A stretch of 64,000 bases of DNA. Source: Fusarium oxysporum f. sp. lycopersici 4287. Lineage: Eukaryota; Ascomycota; Sordariomycetes; Hypocreales; Nectriaceae. Of the stretch, positions 21,923 to 32,874 are shown one piece after another. The notes under the pieces are model-generated. The model was not told the DNA's origin. It did no database searches and saw only the letters and a program-made list of their open reading frames with translations. Every line of letters begins with the position of its first letter. Position 1 is the stretch's first letter. The position numbers and the translations under genes are program-made. The stretch spans positions 384,699 to 448,698 of the forward strand of contig NC_030998.1 in NCBI RefSeq assembly GCF_000149955.1, written 5' to 3'.

Positions 21923-22525
21923 TCACTCCGAATCCTCCTCAGCAGCGACATACTCCTCAACCAATCTCGCCTCCCTCCGCTCCCTAATCTCACGAAGCGA
22001 CGACTCAGCCGAAAGCCAACCAACGACCAACATACTCTTCATGACCCACGACCTGCGAAACGTCTCAGCCGTATACCAATCCCGTTTTCTACTATGCAGG
22101 TCCGGCACCCAGGGAAAGTTGGACGTGATATGCATTTGCAGCAACGCTGGGTAGAGGTCCAGCTGAACCATGGCTTCTCTAGTCGCAACTTCGTACCATC
22201 GGTAGCTACCGAACGCGAAACCGAGAGATGATCCGATGAGGAAGGGGAGACCTGCTGTTCCCCAGATCATGCTGCCGACCATACCGCTTGAGACGCCGAC
22301 GACTGTGGCAGTTGAGATGCCGGATACCAAGCTGCGCAGCATGCTATACCCGATGAGTTTACGAACGATTTTTATGTTTCTTGGAAACGTACAATAATCC
22401 AGGGCCACTGTACAAGAAACAATCGGTCAGTTCAATGCCGTGTTTTGATGGCATAAGACTTACCTGACGACTCCCCAGCCACTCAGCAGGCTGATGAAGG
22501 GGAAGCTGTCAAAGCGATCCGACAT
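21923..22525 (-). CDS. small conserved membrane protein, unknown function, with a 15-nt exon
   Basis: The model 22525-22464, 22407-22393, 22343-21923 gives 165 aa in frame. Intron 1 (56 nt, GTAAGT/ACAG) and intron 2 (49 nt, GTACGT/ATAG) surround a 15-nt exon encoding about five residues (GPGLF). Without the micro-exon the first exon does not join the long frame. The protein has two Gly-rich hydrophobic helices (about 30-50 and 57-75) and then a long charged C-terminal helix with repeated Arg/Glu. This looks like a small organelle inner-membrane protein, but I do not recognise the family. The start ATG (MSDRFDSFPF) follows a CT-rich leader. Confidence in the gene is good, and in the micro-exon moderate. 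Confidence 0.62.
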
Positions 22526-23343
22526 TTCGAAGAGTGATAACAATCTTTGGACGAGCTGCAGCAGTTAGACACCTGAACAAGCTTGAAAATGTGAGCTTCG
22601 AGATGAGAGAACAGTTGAAGATCTCAAGGGAGGAACTAAGAGAGGGGAACGCGATGCGTTAGCTGAAGCCACTTGGGGCTAATTATGTCACACCAAACTT
22701 TAAAATCAATAATTATATCTCAAAAAGGAATGGCTGAAGAAACATTATCATGACATTCGTTCTATCAAACATGTCTTTTGCAAGGGAGGATTGTCTGCAT
22801 GTGCATCGTTGTTCTTTTGTAAAGAAACAATACTGAGCCAAGATTGTGAGCGATAAGCTGATAAGCTGATAAGATAGTCATGCCCCAACACGCTGAAGAA
22901 CAACTATTGGCATGCGTGTATAACACACATAATTGATAGTTACAAAAATGGCGCACGATGTTCTAAATAATAGAACCAAGAGTTATGCGCTGTGTACATC
23001 ATTTCAAGCGGACTGGAGCGCTTCCTACTCGGTAAGCCGTACATCATGACAATATCATCAGCATGTTCATTTGACTTGCGAAGTAGTTTGGTGGTGCATT
23101 TTGATCAACATCAATTGTATGTCTGGACATGACATGAACAAAATTGAATTAATAAGAAGCTTAGTAGAGAGAAATGCCCTTTAAATAGTTACCCTCCGTC
23201 TGGACTATGGCAGTTCCATTTTCTCCCCACAGACCTTTTCTTAGTTATCATACCAGTACATATCCTCTCTCCACAAACAAATCTCTAAACTCCTTACCTC
23301 TCTATCTTACACATTCTCACAGTCTCCATCAAAGAACAGAGAG
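22526..23343. other. intergenic, with a GATA-motif cluster
   Basis: No ORF of note. A run of GATAAG motifs is listed separately. The last 130 bp form a CT-rich leader ending at the ATG at 23344. Confidence 0.45.
22852..22877 (+). promoter_or_regulatory. tandem GATAAG motifs (AreA/GATA-factor type)
   Basis: Three GATAAG copies at 8-bp spacing (22852, 22860, 22868), followed by GATAG, form a short tandem repeat. GATA factors such as AreA/NIT2 bind HGATAR, so this could be a nitrogen-response element. It lies about 470 bp before the gene at 23344, and it could equally be simple-sequence drift. Confidence 0.3.
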
Positions 23344-23964
23344 ATGCCTTTTGATGAGGTTCAGCAGTGAGTGAAGAAGCGAGTTGACAAGAAGTCGGTA
23401 CAAGGCCCGCCGTCATCGCCCGCCTACAAGGCTGAGCCACCAGTCTACACAGTTGAACCACCTGCGTACATGGCTGGGCCGCCTACCTTCATGGCACGCA
23501 GACGTACTGCTGAGCTCTTCACGCCAGAAGGCCGCAGGAACTTCGTCATGAAGCATTTGCGCCTGGATCCCCTGACAGCCGCTACGTATGAACAGGCAAT
23601 CCAAGATGGCACACACATGGTCGGTATGCAAGGCTACGGTGATCTGTGTGAGACACCCCAGTCAGTGCTTGATTTCTGGGTAGCGAAAGAGCGCGGTGAG
23701 AACCCTGACCGCGTCGAGAAAGTGCATACTTTCGTCATGGTCCCGAGAGGATACCTCGTCTACCTGGAAGAGCTGACCAAGGCAAGAAGACGCGGCGAGA
23801 TCGAGCGGGAGGTTGTTGCGCTTCAAGAGAAGGCGCAACAGAAGTTCTATCCGGGGCTTAATGGCATCATGCGATCAGAGTATAGATACAAGATCAACAG
23901 ACTGGAAAAGGAGCTTGTTGAACTTCAAGCCATCGGAGGGCACCGGTATCTTAACAAGTGGTGA
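23344..23964 (+). pseudogene. unknown proline-rich/coiled-coil protein with an early in-frame TGA
   Basis: A good ATG at 23344 follows a CT-rich leader, but the ninth codon is TGA (23368-23370). The same frame then stays open for 197 codons. After the stop come Pro/Tyr repeats (about 20 residues), then LFTPEGRRNFVMKHL and a long C-terminal coiled coil rich in Glu/Lys (EREVVALQEKAQ and INRLEKELVEL). Three readings are possible. It may be a nonsense allele. Translation may start at a later Met (MAGPP or MARRR). Or an intron may begin at the strong GTGAGT overlapping the stop and end at CGCAG 23501; that 135-nt intron keeps frame but removes the Pro repeat. No family recognised. Confidence 0.5.
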
Positions 23965-24544
23965 TTGTCGCAGGATAGAGGGAACCGTGGGATTCTGGGG
24001 GTTTGACTTGTATTTCTAGAAGGTTTCTAGAAGATCATATTGTGGCAAATACACGAAAGATCGCGTTGGTCGGGGGTCTGTTCGGCTTGCAACGGTTTTG
24101 CGGTAAGGGGGAATCATGAAGGTTAGCTTTTGCTTTTGAGGATTCATTTACAGATTTGATGTGGAGTATATGTGGCGTCGGTAGTTAATTGATTTTGTGC
24201 ATGAAATCTTTCTTAGGTCTTGATATTTTAGTACATGCAGGCAGGACTGTTCCGAGCCATCATATTAATCCCCTTAAAGTCGATGAAATCGGACAGTACA
24301 GGGTATGTTGTTCAGAGGATAGTGATCCTAGTGGTCCCTTGACTCAGTGCCAATGTCTTATTGGGAATACAGTAGAGTTATGCGAGTCATACAAAACCGG
24401 CTCCCGGCTGAGAATACAGCAGAGGATACAGTCATGTTCGTTAGTGCTGAACTGCTTCATTGACATTGTTGGGCTAACTTCAAGCATCGACTTCCAACAG
24501 CCTTTTTCTTTCCTTTTTCGCTTGTCTATCTTGTAAACACCAGT
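23965..24544. other. intergenic
   Basis: 3' flanks of two converging genes. No feature recognised. Confidence 0.4.
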
Positions 24545-25893
24545 CTAGTCAGTGCTGGTACGGCCCTTCCTGTCCTGATGTGTAACCGAAACCTGCGTCT
24601 GGATAACAATCCCTTGCTCAGCAGCCGAGCCCCCTTGGTTTTTCCAGATCGACCCATCACCGGTCCCTCCTCTTCCAACATCGTATGTCAACTCGACCTC
24701 ATCATCATCACTACCGAAAGCATTGCCTTTGGTTCTGTTTACACTAAAGAGTTGGAAGTGTTTTGAACCAGATTTGGATAGGTCGGTCGGTCCTGATGGT
24801 GTGCCGCGTGAAGTGGAATTGATGCGCTTGATGCGGAACAATGGTGCTAGCGTGGGAAGACAAGCTGATATGACTGCGACGGAGGGCTCGAGGCTGGACC
24901 AGGCGAAAGACGGGCCCATCCACCATGTTGCATCGAGGTTTTGGAAGAAGCCCCAGAGGTAGTAAATACGCGCGATACTGGCGACACAGACGCTAAAGAA
25001 TGTCAGAAGGACCCCAGTCACAATGTTGAGAAATCACTTACAAGCTGCCAAGAAGCATGATGCAAATGATAGAAATCTTGGTCTTATTGTTCATATGTAG
25101 TGTCCAAATCCTGGGTATCGGAACAGTCAAAATGATGATATCGTTCATCATGTTCATAATTCCAAGAACAAGGAAGAACAGCTTCACTTCGATGCATTTG
25201 CCCTTAGCGCCAAGGTACTGGTTCCAGAAATGACTGACGGGTCGACAGGCAAAAGGCATGGTGATCCAGAGGATAAATGGGTAGACGGTTGTCATGAAGG
25301 CCGCTATCCAGAACATTATTGTGTAGAGTCGATTTTTGTCGATGCCGAGGGGGAAGAGGCGACGGTAGAGGAGGAGAATGCTGATCTTGACGGATGTGAC
25401 GGCGAGGGCGTATACGAAGGGTTCGGCGTAGACGATCTGAGGCTGGTGAGTACTGGGCCGAGAGTATACTGGGCTGGCATCAGACGGACCTTGAAGACGT
25501 CCACGAGAGTGGTGAGCTTTATTGACCAGACATGAGCTCCAGAGCCGTGTTCACCCGCTATTGTCCATTAGGGCCAGAGCTCGAAAGTATCGCCGGCGAA
25601 CCTTACCCAATATTGTCATGGCGACAGTTGCTGAAGCACAAAGCTGAATCGCATTAGTAGGCGCCCAAAAACTTCGTTGAAGCACTTACCAGACTGACCA
25701 ATACAGCCCAATCGTCCATCTCGATGTTTGCCGACTTCATGTTCCTCACATAAAATCGCAAAGCGACAACTGTGACAGCGATACCGAGAACAACACAGAC
25801 AACAACATTGTAAGTGGTGATGACATTCTTCTCGAGATCCAGACCTTTGGGTGGTGGACCAAAGATGGCTACGATGTTAGGGTCAACTGCCAT
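24545..25893 (-). CDS. Pth11-type seven-transmembrane receptor-like protein (fungal rhodopsin domain)
   Basis: Five exons (25893-25690, 25643-25607, 25557-25490, 25436-25042, 24992-24545) give 383 aa with every junction in frame. Seven hydrophobic helices cover residues 30 to about 280. The family signatures are visible: an early MDDWAVL, a GEHG motif rebuilt across exon 3, FVYALAVTSVKISILLLYRRLF, CRPVSHFWNQ with the usual Cys, CIE, and a DIIILTVPIPRIW segment. The C-terminal 100 residues are a Ser/Gly/Asp-rich cytosolic tail. Such proteins sit in the plasma membrane and are thought to be G-protein-coupled or surface-sensing receptors, as for Pth11 in Magnaporthe. No CFEM domain is present. 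The ligand is unknown. Confidence 0.88.
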
Positions 25894-27289
25894 ATCTGCT
25901 GTTATCAGACTAGCTGCATGTAGAACGTTGGTTCAAGCAGAACCATGGGCTGTTGGTTAGTTAAATGGCTAAAATCGCTAAGCTGTTCCAAACAAAAGCA
26001 TCCCCAGCAGGAGTTCAGCATCGTTTCTTTTTCCAGTGGTAATGCTTCCACTGCAAATCTCTAGCCTTTACGGGCTCGCTCTTCTTTCGTCTACTTACGC
26101 GGAAATGAAGTAAAACAGGCCATTTGTGAAAACTTGGTGCAGGCCTTGACGGGGCTGGAGTCCACTTTGATGCTACCTTTTGTTGGCTGGTACGGGGAAT
26201 GAGAAATCCTTCGAGGGGGCTTCTTCTGGGTCCTGTCCAAAATGTCCTACAGAAAAGTTTCCGACAAGGTACTGGACTATTTTTCCTATTTTATCTTCAT
26301 TCAATTGACCTTGGAGTGATGCCTTTTGTGGTATCAATCGTAGTGATACCCAGATTAAGATCTGACTCTTATCACAGCGGGAGATGAACTGCCAAGACGA
26401 AACTTGCGGCTCTGAAATGGCACCACCGGAAGTAAATCCCTGTACCGCGACGTACTTCCGGTCGGATATTACGGGGATTTACAATCGAATAAAAGCACGT
26501 TTCAGGGCTTGGTCCATGTTCAACCGGTTATGCAGACAGGACCCGCTGGACCCACGTAGATGCTTGTAATGTTTCATTGAAGGGTTCGTTTGGTCCTCGT
26601 TATCTGCATTTAGAGGCTATCACGGCTTTAGCTTCTCACAAGGGTAAAAAGGAGTCGAAGGTGGTCCTGGGACCAACGGCTCCGGCATGTCGGATTTGGT
26701 CCGAGGATTCGTTTTTGGATTTCGATACCTATTGGCCTATGGAAAGGTCCACTGGGCGAGATTCCACTTTGAATGCTGCTTTATCTGGGTATTTTGGGAT
26801 TGAACCATGATTGCTGGCTGTCGCTTTATGGGTCAAGAACACGCAATCCGTCCTCGCAACGTATCCTTGGGATCCTCAGATAGAAATACTAGATATCATT
26901 AGTCATTGAGTGCTCTCAACTCTTCCAACTGGTACCCAACTTGACCCGAAAGGAATGTCACTCTGTATGTAGGTCAAGCTCTATCGTGGCGATTCTACTC
27001 CAGTGGCTACCAGCCGGACGCTGCCCAAGAAAGCTTGGCCTCGTTTAAACCAACTCAACCAACACCGTCGATCCTCATACTCGGAACCAACAATGTAACC
27101 ACCTCGGCAGCACGCCCTGAAACAGACATGGATAACACGAAGATTCAGGGCCCAAACAGTCCATCTCTCCGCGTGGCGTCCTTCGCCTGTTAGAAAACCC
27201 TTTCGTTTGTCCAAGTATTAGAAGCCAGACCCCCTTCCACCAGAACAAACCAAAAAACAAACCATACCCACATTTCCCAATCCTTCACC
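25894..27289. other. long intergenic region upstream of the acyltransferase
   Basis: Divergent promoter region of about 1.4 kb. It contains the nested inverted repeats listed at 26425-26482. Several short frames (26199-26810) have no recognisable domain. Confidence 0.4.
26425..26482. repeat. nested perfect inverted repeats
   Basis: ACCGGAAGTA (26425-26434) is perfectly inverted as TACTTCCGGT (26453-26462). Overlapping it, GTAAATCCC (26432-26440) is inverted as GGGATTTAC (26474-26482). The two alternative hairpins share sequence. Possible roles include a transcription-factor palindrome (CCGGAA/TTCCGG) or the relic of a small element. Confidence 0.5.
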
Positions 27290-28792
27290 ATGGCTCCCGC
27301 TAAAACAGAGGTTCTGGTCATAGACCAACCCGCTCTCCACTCCAAGACCGTCGCTACCGAAGAGGTCATACCACTTCCTGATCTCGCTCCCCCTTTACTT
27401 CCCACTGAGAAGATTGGTCCTATGGGATGGATTCGAAGTCTTCTTCACTTTGAGCTTGGTGAGAGCTACAACGTTGAGGAGGTAACTTCTATTCTTAAGA
27501 GGGCTTATTCGGCGTTCAAGGATCGTACGCCTATTGCGGGTTGTGAGGCTGTTCCTACTGCTCAGTATCTCGAGACTGGGCTGTTGCAGCTTCGTCATTA
27601 TGGTGATGAGATTGAAGATGACTTTCTTGTCAAGGACCTTCGAGGTGAAGACTTTCCAAGTTTTGAGGAGTTGAAGCGTCGGGGTTATCCTACTTCTGTT
27701 CTGGACCCTGATGTTGTTTGTCAACGAGGTCTAGGCGGAGAATGGCCTCGTGCTGGAGATAGATTGAACACTACTATGGTGCAACTCAACTTCATCAAGG
27801 GTGGTCTGCTCCTCAACGTCTTGTTTCTTCACGCGTACATCGATGGAACAACAGCATACAAGTTCACTGAGATCTTTGCCGAGGAAGTCCGCAAAGCTCA
27901 AGGCCTACCGATTACCAACCCAGTCGAGATTCCCTGCGAGGACAGAGCGAAGTTGATGAAGCCATCTGATACCATCGTTGGCAAACCCGAGGATCATCCC
28001 GAGTACATCGAAATACCCTTCACACCTGAAGGACCCCCACCTAAGCTGGCTTCACCAATTCATCACGGTCACATCTTTTACTTCTCGTCTGAGAAGATTC
28101 AAGAACTCAAAGAAGCTGCTGCGCCTCGCAATGCTAAGCTTTTCAAGTCAGATGACACTTCTTCTTACATCTCCACGACCGACGCTTTGACTGCGCTGGT
28201 CTGGCGATGCACTATGACGGCACAGCATGGGAAGAAGGAGGGTGAGGATAAACCTACTGGACCATCTATGGTTGGTTTGGCTCTTGATGCTCGTCGTCGT
28301 GCTGGAAAGCCTATTCACAAGCATACCCTTGGCAACATTCTTGGCTTCGCACCAGCCATCTTGGACATCGAGAAGGTTCTAGAACATGAAGATGTCAGCC
28401 TAGCAGACGTTGCTCTCGTTGTCCGAGGCGCCGTGAACAAATCCAAGGACACGTACCTCGCCACCATCAGCTCCCTCGTGGACAGCATTGGTAACGTGTC
28501 ACGATTAATACCTGCCATTTTTCTGGACATGCCAGGAAACCATGCCTTGTTCTCGTCCTGGAGAGAGTTTCCTTTTTATAATATCCAATGGGGTCCTGCC
28601 TTCGGTGGCCAAATCAAGGCTATTCGACCACCATCGGTCGGAGTGACTCACTCTATGCACATCATTCTACCTGATAGACCTGATGCGGGTCCCGGTGTTG
28701 AAGTGTTCGTTGGTACGGAGAACAGTGCGATGGAGAATTTATTAGAGGACCCTCTTTGGAGACAATATGCTCAAGGTCCGGAGAAGGCATGA
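27290..28792 (+). CDS. BAHD-type acyltransferase (Tri101/trichothecene acetyltransferase-like)
   Basis: The single-exon protein is 500 aa. The ATG sits in a good context (CACCATGGC). The BAHD active-site HxxxD is seen as HAYID about 185 residues in, after the usual NTTMVQLNFIKGG strand. The second domain has the SSYISTTDALTALVWR and LALDARRR segments. Near the end, the position of the structural DFGWG loop is occupied by NIQWGPAFGG, as in fungal members. These enzymes move an acyl group from acyl-CoA to a hydroxyl on a metabolite or toxin in the cytosol; Tri101 O-acetylates trichothecenes for self-protection. No terpene-synthase or other pathway gene is adjacent, so a detoxification or orphan role is as likely as biosynthesis. 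Confidence 0.86.
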   Translation: MAPAKTEVLVIDQPALHSKTVATEEVIPLPDLAPPLLPTEKIGPMGWIRSLLHFELGESYNVEEVTSILKRAYSAFKDRTPIAGCEAVPTAQYLETGLLQLRHYGDEIEDDFLVKDLRGEDFPSFEELKRRGYPTSVLDPDVVCQRGLGGEWPRAGDRLNTTMVQLNFIKGGLLLNVLFLHAYIDGTTAYKFTEIFAEEVRKAQGLPITNPVEIPCEDRAKLMKPSDTIVGKPEDHPEYIEIPFTPEGPPPKLASPIHHGHIFYFSSEKIQELKEAAAPRNAKLFKSDDTSSYISTTDALTALVWRCTMTAQHGKKEGEDKPTGPSMVGLALDARRRAGKPIHKHTLGNILGFAPAILDIEKVLEHEDVSLADVALVVRGAVNKSKDTYLATISSLVDSIGNVSRLIPAIFLDMPGNHALFSSWREFPFYNIQWGPAFGGQIKAIRPPSVGVTHSMHIILPDRPDAGPGVEVFVGTENSAMENLLEDPLWRQYAQGPEKA

Positions 28793-30343
28793 AGTAGACA
28801 AAAGCGAGGCGATGGAAGAGCATTATATATGGCAGGCTCAAAGCCTGTCTTGGATTAGGTACGACACACGACTTAAAGTAGAACCTTGGACATTATCTCT
28901 GTGCAATGCCATTCAAGACGTCATCCAGTATGTAATCGTGAGCACGACATACCTTTCTGTCTACTCTTCGTTCCTGATAGAACAGTCGTGAATATAAGAC
29001 GATATCGCTGGATGTCGTGTAGCCACGTATAAAAAAACCTTTGTGCGCAGTATGAGGCATTGCCACAAAGATGAGTCGATGTTCAGCCTTTTAATCTAAT
29101 TTCTGAAGACTAGTTGATCGTTTAACCTGGATTCGTCAGCCTCACTCCATACCAAGACTCACAGAAGGAATCATCTGCCCTCCATAGGATTAGATTCAAG
29201 TGAAAATGCGCGCGTGACTAGTAACAAGTTAATCTAAATCTTACAGAGACATGATTGTGTGCAAATGAAAAGTTGTACTTGTATCAGACCAGCATGGGAT
29301 CACGCCCTAATATTTCTCATATCACCATGTAAAAGTCATTACATACGACTTATGCTTAGTATAACAGATGACCACCAATGGCATCCTTGAAAACGAACTT
29401 ATACTTTTCAACTAAAAATTAATCTTGGTTATATATGTTAGCATAAAGCGTCCAATGGTAACACAAGAAATAGAGTTGGTACTGCCACTTTGTCCCCTTT
29501 CTCCTTATTATCTTGTGACTCATGTGACTCAAGCTATCAATCTTGCGCCTTACCACGATACTGGCTTTCACATTACACGACTGACCCAAAGACGTGGTAC
29601 AAAGTGGTTCTTTGCCATTCTGAGACTGCTGAATCGCGACGTTCACAACTCGGCCTTTGCCCCCAGGAACCGTGAGCACACTGTGCCCAAGCTGTCAAAA
29701 CATCCAGAATACTTAATAATGGAAAATTTGGCTTTTGACATGTCAACTTTTCGTTCGGGCAGGGAAGATAGAGTTCATTCACGGTCCTCAGTAACCAACC
29801 CTAACTCAACCATAATGCGCTGTCAGCCTCACTCTATTCACGAAGATAGACTGAGCAAGATACGCATGGATGATTCCATTCTCCTCCACAATCTTCTCGA
29901 ATCAATAGGTCATAGGGCTTGAGGCATCTTTGTGTCCTGAAACTCTAATGGATAATGGGTATAAATTCCCGTCCTGTCCCCTTCATCCTGACTTCTGAAC
30001 TTCCCTTCTTCATACTCTTCAGTTGCCTGCTGCTCAAGCCTCAAGCCTTCTGTTCTCAGCTTACGGTTACGTCAACGCTATCTTCTTCTTTATCAGCTCA
30101 TTCTTTGTTGACGACTCACTTTCCACTTTCGGCAAGTCACCAGGCTTTGGCCCACATATCAACGTAGCGCACATACTTCTCTTCATCTCTTCACTATCAC
30201 TACTTGGTAAACTTTGCCTGGCATTTTGACACAGCAACAGCGAGCAAAGACTTTGACCCTTATACACATACCAATCTCTTTATCTTGGATTTCCATCGTA
30301 TCTTCATCTTCAACTTTCTTTAAGCGACATATACCATTTAAAA
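28793..30343. other. long intergenic region
   Basis: No convincing gene. Open frames at 29425-29922 and nearby start with TTG or lack codon character. The last 130 bp form a CT-rich leader for the RNase-like gene. Confidence 0.4.
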
Positions 30344-31029
30344 ATGTCTGCTCTTACTTCCGAAGCGCTGCGTCAATTGGACCAGCTTAATACTCAAGGA
30401 GGATTGCCACCCCCTTCACCTGCACAAGACAAGTGGGAGACCGATTCAGACTGCTCCTACTATTCACTATCTGACCTGACCTTGGACAAGTGGTACCGAC
30501 AGATCCCAGCAAGCCAAGTCAGGAAACAGGCAAAGCAGATTCCAGCTCGCCCTGTATCGAGCCAGTCTATTTACCCGCGACGATTTCATAACAAAGAAGA
30601 GCTTGCTCTTCAGTCGTCGGGTCCCTGGCAAGAGTACCCCTTCTGCTTGAACAAGGGTTACGTGTCTGGGTCACCGGGCCCAGTTCGTATAATCACCAAC
30701 TCTGCTGGGTCTGGGGAGTTTGATGTGGTCTACCACCTGGAAGGACAGAAAGGTCGGCTTGTCTGGCTAATTACCGGCCAAAGGGGTATCAAAAGGGTGC
30801 TGTACCAAAGCCCCTCCCCTCGAGCGAGCCGAGCAGTCAGTCAACCTCAAGTTCAAGTGTTGGCGGCTCTTCACTGCAGCACAACCCTTATATTGCTGCT
30901 CATCTTGCGGGGTATCAGCAGGGACTCTCAGCTGCCTACTATGCGCAGAGTTCGCCGCCGGCTTATGTTGTACCTGTGCCATTGGTTACTTATGGTTATC
31001 TTCCTGTATACGGCCAGTATTTATACTGA
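30344..31029 (+). pseudogene. RNase N1/T1-like protein without signal peptide, frame broken before its tail
   Basis: From the ATG at 30344 there is a polar N-terminal region of about 75 residues with no signal peptide, then a microbial RNase N1/T1-type domain. The expected catalytic Glu, Arg and His fall at E97, R115 and H131, with spacing close to that of RNase T1, and the GSPGP loop lies between Glu and Arg. The first His of T1 (H40) seems replaced by Arg. Just after the catalytic His, around 30741-30750, the coding signal moves to another frame, consistent with loss of one base. That frame runs to TGA 31027-31029 with a Ser-, then Gln/Tyr/Pro-rich tail. The original frame continues to 31051 with unlike composition. 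It would be a cytosolic guanyl-type RNase, possibly a toxin, now broken or mis-sequenced. Confidence 0.66.
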
Positions 31030-32323
31030 CTCTAATAAGTTTAGAGGATAACTCAATGAGTATCAATACCTCACTTTATTATTTCAACCCACACCTCTTT
31101 ACTGGGCCTTCAAAAAGCAGCGCCTCACTATTTATTTTTTCAGTCTGCATTATCGCATTCTCCTACGGTCTGCTCATGACTACATTTGGAGTTGATCTCA
31201 AACGAGACTACAGTCACACATCCTCTTCTCTGTGGATAAATGGCCATACAACAAATTTATCTCCAAGGAAGTGGACAGCATATATTCCGAGTAACAAAAT
31301 CTTGGACTTACACTCTTGCAGAACCGCTTTATGATCTACGGCGGCGCTAGTACTTCAGAACTTATTCAAATAGTTCCCAGCAACCTTCAAGGTTGTTTTG
31401 GTGTTCTGTTAATAAAATTAATTCAGTCTTCTTTTGAATGCTTGTTTCTGCCACGTCCCTGCATCCCAGAGTGAACCAATTATGCAATGAAACTTGTGAA
31501 CTACATGATCCAGTTCTGTCATCCTAAATAATGGGCTGCCGTTAATTCTTTCAGCATTTCCCGCCCTATTTCCTTCGAGAGCTGTGATTGTGAAGTGAAG
31601 TGTTACATACTCGTTGCCTATTGGCTCCCTCGCATCATCGCAGCGGATTTCCGTATGAAGCGGGGGATCGTCACCACAGACCGCAGCTTGATATTAAGCT
31701 TACTTTTCCAGGGATGAGGTGAAAAGCAGAGGGGGAGCCAAGACATTGGCAAGGGCTAAACGGGGAAAGCTAATAGGGTAAGTCGCATCGTTTTCCTCAA
31801 TGGATAACACAGGCAGTGTCATTGCGCACAAATATGTCTTACCATGTTGGATCATTCGGTCTTCCCTAGGGATCTGCAGCCAATCTGGAATAGGATGAAG
31901 ACATGATAGTAACATGAGACCTCCCTTCGAACCTTCTATGCTGACTTACCCTGGCGTTTTGTAACTACTCTGAATTCTGAGAAGACCGAATTCGACGAAC
32001 GTTTATCCTTCTGACCACAAGATGACGGTCCAACTCTGGATACCTAGTACTCTTGGGAATGGTTCATGATGATCTGCGTCTCAGGGATCTCGATCTCGGC
32101 AACGCAGCACATATTAGTCGGTGCATATACGGTCAATGATATCATTATGGTCCTACGGCGAGTCATCAAGTCAGAGATAGGGGGGATATGGTCGACGGCC
32201 ACAGAGGTATAAATATGGATACCAATCCGAGTAAGAATTAGGTCTTCCATCGCTTCTAACAAGTTTCCAAATCAAGACACTTAAATAAAGCACCTTACAA
32301 AAACTTCTCTGCTCTCACTCACC
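31030..32323. other. long intergenic region
   Basis: No gene recognised. A TATA box near the right end is listed separately. Confidence 0.4.
32208..32215 (+). promoter_or_regulatory. TATA box of the secreted protein gene at 32324
   Basis: TATAAATA lies about 115 bp upstream of the ATG, with an A/C-rich leader between. Confidence 0.4.
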
Positions 32324-32874
32324 ATGTTCCCTTCTACCAAGACTCTCGCAGCTATCGCAGTTATCTCCGCTACGTTTGCGCGAGTCACTGAAGCCCAGTG
32401 CGTCGCGGCCCGCACATATCTTCACAACAGACCTTTCATTGACGATGTTATCACTATGGAGCTCTGGCACTCAGGTCGTAAAGTCTGTTCTGAGCGCGCA
32501 TCAGCTTTTTTCGCCGATAATGAAGACTTCTACCAATGGGATTGCCCTGACCTTGATGAGCCTCGAGTCAGCTGGCGAGTCAAGACTTGGGAGAATGGGC
32601 AGCAGCTTGAAATCTCCAGTAAGTTACCCTACCCTATCTGTTGGAAAGGCTTTCACTAACAAAGCCAGCTATGATTGGGGAACAGGAACTGAAAGCGTAC
32701 GACGTCGAGAATAAGGACACAGACTACAATGACTGGTGCGATGCGTGGACTGACAATGGATGTAAGGCGAGGGCATCATCTTACGAGAGCTGTCATTGGA
32801 TTTCTAGTGTCTGTACCAATGGTGAGACCTGCAACCTTTGCGATGGTCGGGCTGTTTGTGACACTCCTCCTTGA
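32324..32874 (+). CDS. secreted cysteine-rich protein, effector candidate
   Basis: Two exons (32324-32618, 32669-32874) give 166 aa. The 50-nt intron has GTAAGT, a CACTAAC branch and CCAG. Residues 1 to about 24 are a signal peptide ending at TEA before QC. The mature protein of about 142 residues has ten cysteines, seven of them in the last 50 residues, and many Trp/Asp. No transmembrane segment or catalytic motif is visible. Secretion, small size and even cysteine number point to a disulfide-stabilised extracellular protein such as an effector. I do not recognise a family. Confidence 0.75.

Noticed and set aside
29425..29922. 165-codon ORF
   Set aside because: Starts with TTG; no recognisable features; overlaps open frames on the other strand.
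31056..31334. 92-codon ORF after the RNase-like gene
   Set aside because: AT-rich, no ATG support or domain.
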